The translations under genes were made by a program, and so were the position numbers. 18,251 bases of DNA from Prevotellaceae bacterium UBA7028 (GTDB lineage Bacteria; Bacteroidota; Bacteroidia; Bacteroidales; Bacteroidaceae), in assembly GCA_002494215.1 (NCBI GenBank), contig DLBF01000188.1, positions 1 to 18,251 of the forward strand, read 5' to 3'. Under the pieces are notes generated by a model. The model worked only from the letters and a program-made list of their open reading frames with translations. It had not been told where the DNA came from and made no database searches. Numbering within the stretch: position 1 is the first letter of the stretch; every line of letters begins with the position of its first letter. Below are positions 14,675 through 18,251 of the stretch, piece after piece.

Positions 14675-16080
14675 CATACACGCAGAAAAAAGACCTGCTG
14701 CTAGAACAGATCAGGAACGGAATAAAGATGACGGGGCGCGACCAGATTCTACTGGTTGCCCTTTTGTCTGTTCCCTCTATGCTGGCTCAGCTTACACATA
14801 TTGTAATGCAATACATCGATGCCAGTATGGTAGGAAGCCTGGGTAAGGAGGCCAGTGCCAGTATTGGCTTGGTAAGTACCACTATCTGGCTCTTTGGTAG
14901 TCTATCTTCTGCAGTAAACGTTGGTTTCTATGTTCAGGTAGCACACCGCATAGGTGCTGGAGACTTCAGCGGAGCACGTAATGTTCTTAGGCAGAGTTTT
15001 CTCTCTTGCCTGCTTTTCGCCATCACCCTTATGAGCATAGGAGTTATTATCAGCCCCTATCTTCCCAGCTGGCTTGGTGGCAATGAGGATATTAATTCAG
15101 ATGCTTCACTTTATTTCATGTGCTACAGCCTATGTCTGCCTTTTGCACAACTTAACTCGCTATGCAGCGGTATGTTGCGAAGCAGTGGCAACATGCACAT
15201 CCCCAGTATCCTGAACATTGGCATGTGCTTCCTTGATGTGATATTCAATTGGTTCCTGATATTCCCTTCGCATCATGTGCTGGGTATTACCATTCCGGGG
15301 GCAGGCTTAGGAGTGATGGGAGCCGTAATAGGAACTGGCATGGCATTTGCCGTAACCTCTCTGTTGATGTGCTACTTTACCACAATATCCAGCAAAGAAC
15401 TGAATCTTCTGCAGGACAAAGGAAGCTTTATGCCCCAACTGACCACATTGCTGAAGGCTTCGAAGATTTCAATGCCAATAGCAATACAACACATCATCTT
15501 CTGTGGTGCTCAAATTACCAGTACTCTTATTGTTGCTCCGTTAGGAACCGTTGCTATTGCGGCAAATACATTTGGTATTATTGTGGAAGCACTCTGCTAT
15601 ATGCCTGGATATGGTATAGCTGATGCAGCAACAACACTTGTGGGACAAAGTCTAGGTGCCAAGCGCAGAAGGCTGGCTCGTAGTTTTGGAAATATAACCG
15701 TAGGTATGGGCGTAGCTGTAATGACAGTCCTTGGCGTGGTAATGTATATTACGGCTCCTTCACTGATGACATTGATGACACCAGACCTAGCCGTTCAAGA
15801 GCTGACAACACAAGTGCTACGTATTGAGGCGTTTGCTGAGCCTATGTTTGCTGCCAGTATAGTTGCATACGGAGTGTTCGTAGGTGCTGGCGACACCATG
15901 ATTCCCTGTGCTATGAATCTGGGCAGCATATGGGTAGTACGTATCACCCTGGCAGTAGTACTGTCAGCCACTATGGGATTGCAGGGCGTCTGGATTGCAA
16001 TGGCCATAGAACTCTGCTTCAGAGGCGTTATTTTCCTTATCCGACTTCGTGGTGAAAGTTGGATGAAGAAAATAGGTTAA
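14671..16080 (+). CDS. MATE family multidrug/sodium efflux transporter
   Basis: The 469-residue length and about 12 hydrophobic segments are those of MATE transporters, which export cationic drugs or metabolites in exchange for Na+ or H+. The first MatE repeat begins near residue 26 (LLVALLSVPSMLAQLTHIVM) and contains YIDASMVGSLGKEASASIGL, the usual helix 1-2 pattern. The second repeat starts near residue 260 (ASKISMPIAIQHIIFCGAQ) and has GYGIADAATTLVGQSLGA, the conserved helix 7-8 region. The substrate cannot be told from the sequence. The start overlaps the DUF3737 stop (ATGA), and the stop overlaps the convergent helicase gene by four bases. Confidence 0.93.
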   Translation: MTYTQKKDLLLEQIRNGIKMTGRDQILLVALLSVPSMLAQLTHIVMQYIDASMVGSLGKEASASIGLVSTTIWLFGSLSSAVNVGFYVQVAHRIGAGDFSGARNVLRQSFLSCLLFAITLMSIGVIISPYLPSWLGGNEDINSDASLYFMCYSLCLPFAQLNSLCSGMLRSSGNMHIPSILNIGMCFLDVIFNWFLIFPSHHVLGITIPGAGLGVMGAVIGTGMAFAVTSLLMCYFTTISSKELNLLQDKGSFMPQLTTLLKASKISMPIAIQHIIFCGAQITSTLIVAPLGTVAIAANTFGIIVEALCYMPGYGIADAATTLVGQSLGAKRRRLARSFGNITVGMGVAVMTVLGVVMYITAPSLMTLMTPDLAVQELTTQVLRIEAFAEPMFAASIVAYGVFVGAGDTMIPCAMNLGSIWVVRITLAVVLSATMGLQGVWIAMAIELCFRGVIFLIRLRGESWMKKIG

Positions 16081-18251
16081 TGCTTAACGGTAAACTTGGC
16101 AAAACGGAGTAGCAGCTGTTTGGTTCCTACATTTTTGAACCTTACACTTGCCTTTGCATCCAAACCACTCCCTTCGAGTTTCTCCACTACGCCTTCACCG
16201 AATCGTTCGTGTACAATGATGGCACCAACGATTAATCCATTAACAGAAGTAGGTGCAGCAACAGATGGCTGTGGCGAAGGAATAGGTTTTCTAACCTTGA
16301 TAAAGTTGGAAGGCGGCGTTTGTGGTGTCTGTTGTACTACTGTACGAGGTCGCTGGGGAATGAAGGTCGGACGGGAAACAATATCCTTGAACGAAGGCAT
16401 CTCCGTCTTATCGGACTTCAGGAAGCGTTGATCTATATCCTTCAGGAAACGACTGGGCTCACAATCTGATGTTATACCATACTTCATACGTCTTTTGGCA
16501 TAGGTGAGATATAGGTATTGCTTGGCACGGGTCATTGCCACATAGAAGAGCCTTCTCTCTTCCTCTATTTGACGTGGGCTCTCCATAGACATCTGACTGG
16601 GGAACAATTCCTCTTCAAGCCCCACAACTATAACAGCTTCAAATTCCAGTCCCTTGGCAGCATGGACGGTCATCAACGTAACCTTATTATCGCCCTCAGT
16701 ATCATCCTCGTCCATATCAGTAAGAAGACTTACCTCGGAAAGGTAATGGGTAAGCATGTATCCCCCACCCGTCTCTGTACGCTCCTGAACGAATGACGCC
16801 ATGCCATCCATCATCTCCTGAAGATTCTCCTGACGGGATATGTCTTCAGGTTCAGCCCCACGGAAGATATCTGCCTGGATGCCACTTTTCTCCACAACAG
16901 CAAGACCTGTAGTATGTGCATCCTGGGTTAAAGCAATCTCGCGAAGGGAAAGAATCATATCCGCAAAGGACTTTAATCTCTCCTTCGTAGGATTGTTAAC
17001 ATCAACAAGATCTGGATGGTTTATGATTTCCCATAGCGAAAGGTCATGTGCAGCAGCTGCCAACATTACCTTTCCAATTGTGGTGTCACCAATCTTTCGG
17101 TTAGGATAGTTGATAATTCGCTTTAGCGCCTCCTCGTCGTATGGGTTGACAATCAGGCGGAAATAGGCAATGACATCTTTTATCTCCTTGCGCTGATAAA
17201 AAGAGGTTCCGCCATATATTCTATAAGGAACACTAAGTTTTCTAAGAGCATCTTCCAGACTACGGCTCTGGGCGTTGGTTCTGTACAGCACAGCAATTTC
17301 TTGATATCTGAGGTTCTTGGCAGATACAAGATGACGTATCTTTCTGACAACAATATTGGCTTCGTCCACATCACTGTATGCCTTGCAGACTTCTATGGGT
17401 TCTCCCACATTACCCTTGCTGTAAACATCCTTTCTGATTTGCTGAACATTATGCTGGATAAGGCTGTTGGCAGCACTAACAATAGTTTGGGTAGAACGAT
17501 AGTTTTGCTCCAGTTTAAAGAGCTTAACGCCGTTGTATAACTTTTGGAAATTGAGTATGTTATCAATCTTTGCTCCACGGAAGCTATAGATACTTTGCGC
17601 ATCATCTCCTACCACACAGACACGTTGTTGGTTATTAGTTAACAACAAGACTATCTGGTGTTGGGCATAGTTGGTATCCTGATACTCATCAACCAAGATG
17701 TATTTGAACTTATCACGATATTTCTGTGACACATCAGGATTGTCCTTGAACAAGAGCCAGGTATAGACTAACATATCATCGAAATCCATAGCGTTGCTCT
17801 TACGGCAACGTTGCATATACTCTTCGTATATATTGATTGTCTCAGGCATCTGCTGAGCTCTGTCGCGTTCCAAAAGTCTATTGGAATTCCTATATACCGC
17901 TGGTAAAATTAGAGAATTCTTGGCATTGCTAATATGAGACAGGACGGCGCTAGGCTTATACTTCTTTTCATCAAGCCCCATATCCTTAACAATTGTCTTG
18001 ATGAGACTTTTGCTGTCAGAGGTGTCGTAGATGGTAAAATCTGAAGTAAAGCCTATGCGATCCGACTCGTACCTAAGTATCTTGCCAAAGATGCTGTGAA
18101 AGGTTCCTGCCCAAAGCATGCGTGCCTGCTCTTCGTTGACAAGCTTGCCAATACGTTCCTTCATCTCACGCGCAGCTTTGTTGGTAAAGGTAAGCGCAAG
18201 AATGCTCCAAGGTTCATAACCTTGTTCCAGCAGATAAGCAATCTTATATGT
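16077..18251 (-). CDS. UvrD/PcrA-type superfamily 1 DNA helicase (N-terminus outside window)
   Basis: The reading frame stays open to the window edge: the 29 codons before the internal ATG at 18164 still read as helicase (YKIAYLLEQGYEPWSILALT, then FTNKAAREM, motif Ia). So the visible part is 724 residues and only the Walker A region is missing. Other motifs are clear: II LVDEYQDTN, III VVGDDAQSIYSFRGA, IV LEQNYRST, V TVHAAKGLEF and VI RRLFYVAMTRAK. The last 60 residues (GAIIVHERFGEGVVEKLEG, then a KQLLLRFAKF stretch) form the Tudor-like C-terminal domain of PcrA/UvrD that contacts RNA polymerase. This is a 3'-5' helicase for repair and transcription-conflict removal. PcrA and UvrD cannot be separated with confidence here. 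Confidence 0.93.
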   Translation of the reverse strand, partial: TYKIAYLLEQGYEPWSILALTFTNKAAREMKERIGKLVNEEQARMLWAGTFHSIFGKILRYESDRIGFTSDFTIYDTSDSKSLIKTIVKDMGLDEKKYKPSAVLSHISNAKNSLILPAVYRNSNRLLERDRAQQMPETINIYEEYMQRCRKSNAMDFDDMLVYTWLLFKDNPDVSQKYRDKFKYILVDEYQDTNYAQHQIVLLLTNNQQRVCVVGDDAQSIYSFRGAKIDNILNFQKLYNGVKLFKLEQNYRSTQTIVSAANSLIQHNVQQIRKDVYSKGNVGEPIEVCKAYSDVDEANIVVRKIRHLVSAKNLRYQEIAVLYRTNAQSRSLEDALRKLSVPYRIYGGTSFYQRKEIKDVIAYFRLIVNPYDEEALKRIINYPNRKIGDTTIGKVMLAAAAHDLSLWEIINHPDLVDVNNPTKERLKSFADMILSLREIALTQDAHTTGLAVVEKSGIQADIFRGAEPEDISRQENLQEMMDGMASFVQERTETGGGYMLTHYLSEVSLLTDMDEDDTEGDNKVTLMTVHAAKGLEFEAVIVVGLEEELFPSQMSMESPRQIEEERRLFYVAMTRAKQYLYLTYAKRRMKYGITSDCEPSRFLKDIDQRFLKSDKTEMPSFKDIVSRPTFIPQRPRTVVQQTPQTPPSNFIKVRKPIPSPQPSVAAPTSVNGLIVGAIIVHERFGEGVVEKLEGSGLDAKASVRFKNVGTKQLLLRFAKFTVKH

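Noticed and set aside
16077..18164. Helicase as a complete gene starting at the ATG at 18164
   Set aside because: The 29 codons upstream still encode conserved helicase sequence including part of motif Ia, so that ATG is internal and the gene continues beyond the window.

Overview
The window looks like chromosome from a Bacteroidales bacterium, most likely Prevotella or a close relative; this is inference from gene content and promoter style, since no marker gene was compared. The signs are start sites without Shine-Dalgarno sequences, several -7 elements of the Bacteroidetes type TAnnTTTG, a lipoprotein with an acidic surface-export signal after the lipid cysteine, a BspA-type leucine-rich repeat, GLUG repeats, and a C-terminal tail of the kind common on exported Prevotella proteins. 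I see no tRNA, rRNA, CRISPR array, transposase or integrase.

Left part (1-5352): the last 51 codons of glyA (+) meet a minus-strand group almost end to end. That group is gyrA followed by two secreted TPR proteins that look like tandem paralogues. They probably form one operon read from a well-formed promoter at 5321-5352.

Non-coding part (5259-5980): about 720 bases without a credible gene. It holds the gyrA promoter, a dense block of interlocking inverted repeats (5500-5574) next to an orphan -7 element, and a 155-base structure with two 34-base inverted arms around a near-perfect 37-base palindrome.

Accessory part (5981-11554, all minus): a membrane-embedded AraC-type regulator, then a large surface lipoprotein that joins a leukocidin/haemolysin-like pore-forming module to a BspA-type leucine-rich repeat, then a secreted GLUG-repeat protein. 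The lipoprotein promoter is preceded by two direct repeats 21 bases apart, placed as an AraC-family activator site would be. I read this as a small regulated surface or toxin-like cassette; it is the most interesting part of the window.

Right part (11600-18251): a small exported Spy/CpxP-like helical protein, then ettA, a DUF3737 beta-helix protein and a MATE efflux transporter in tight succession on the plus strand. The MATE gene overlaps by four bases with the convergent end of a UvrD/PcrA-type helicase whose N-terminus lies beyond the window.
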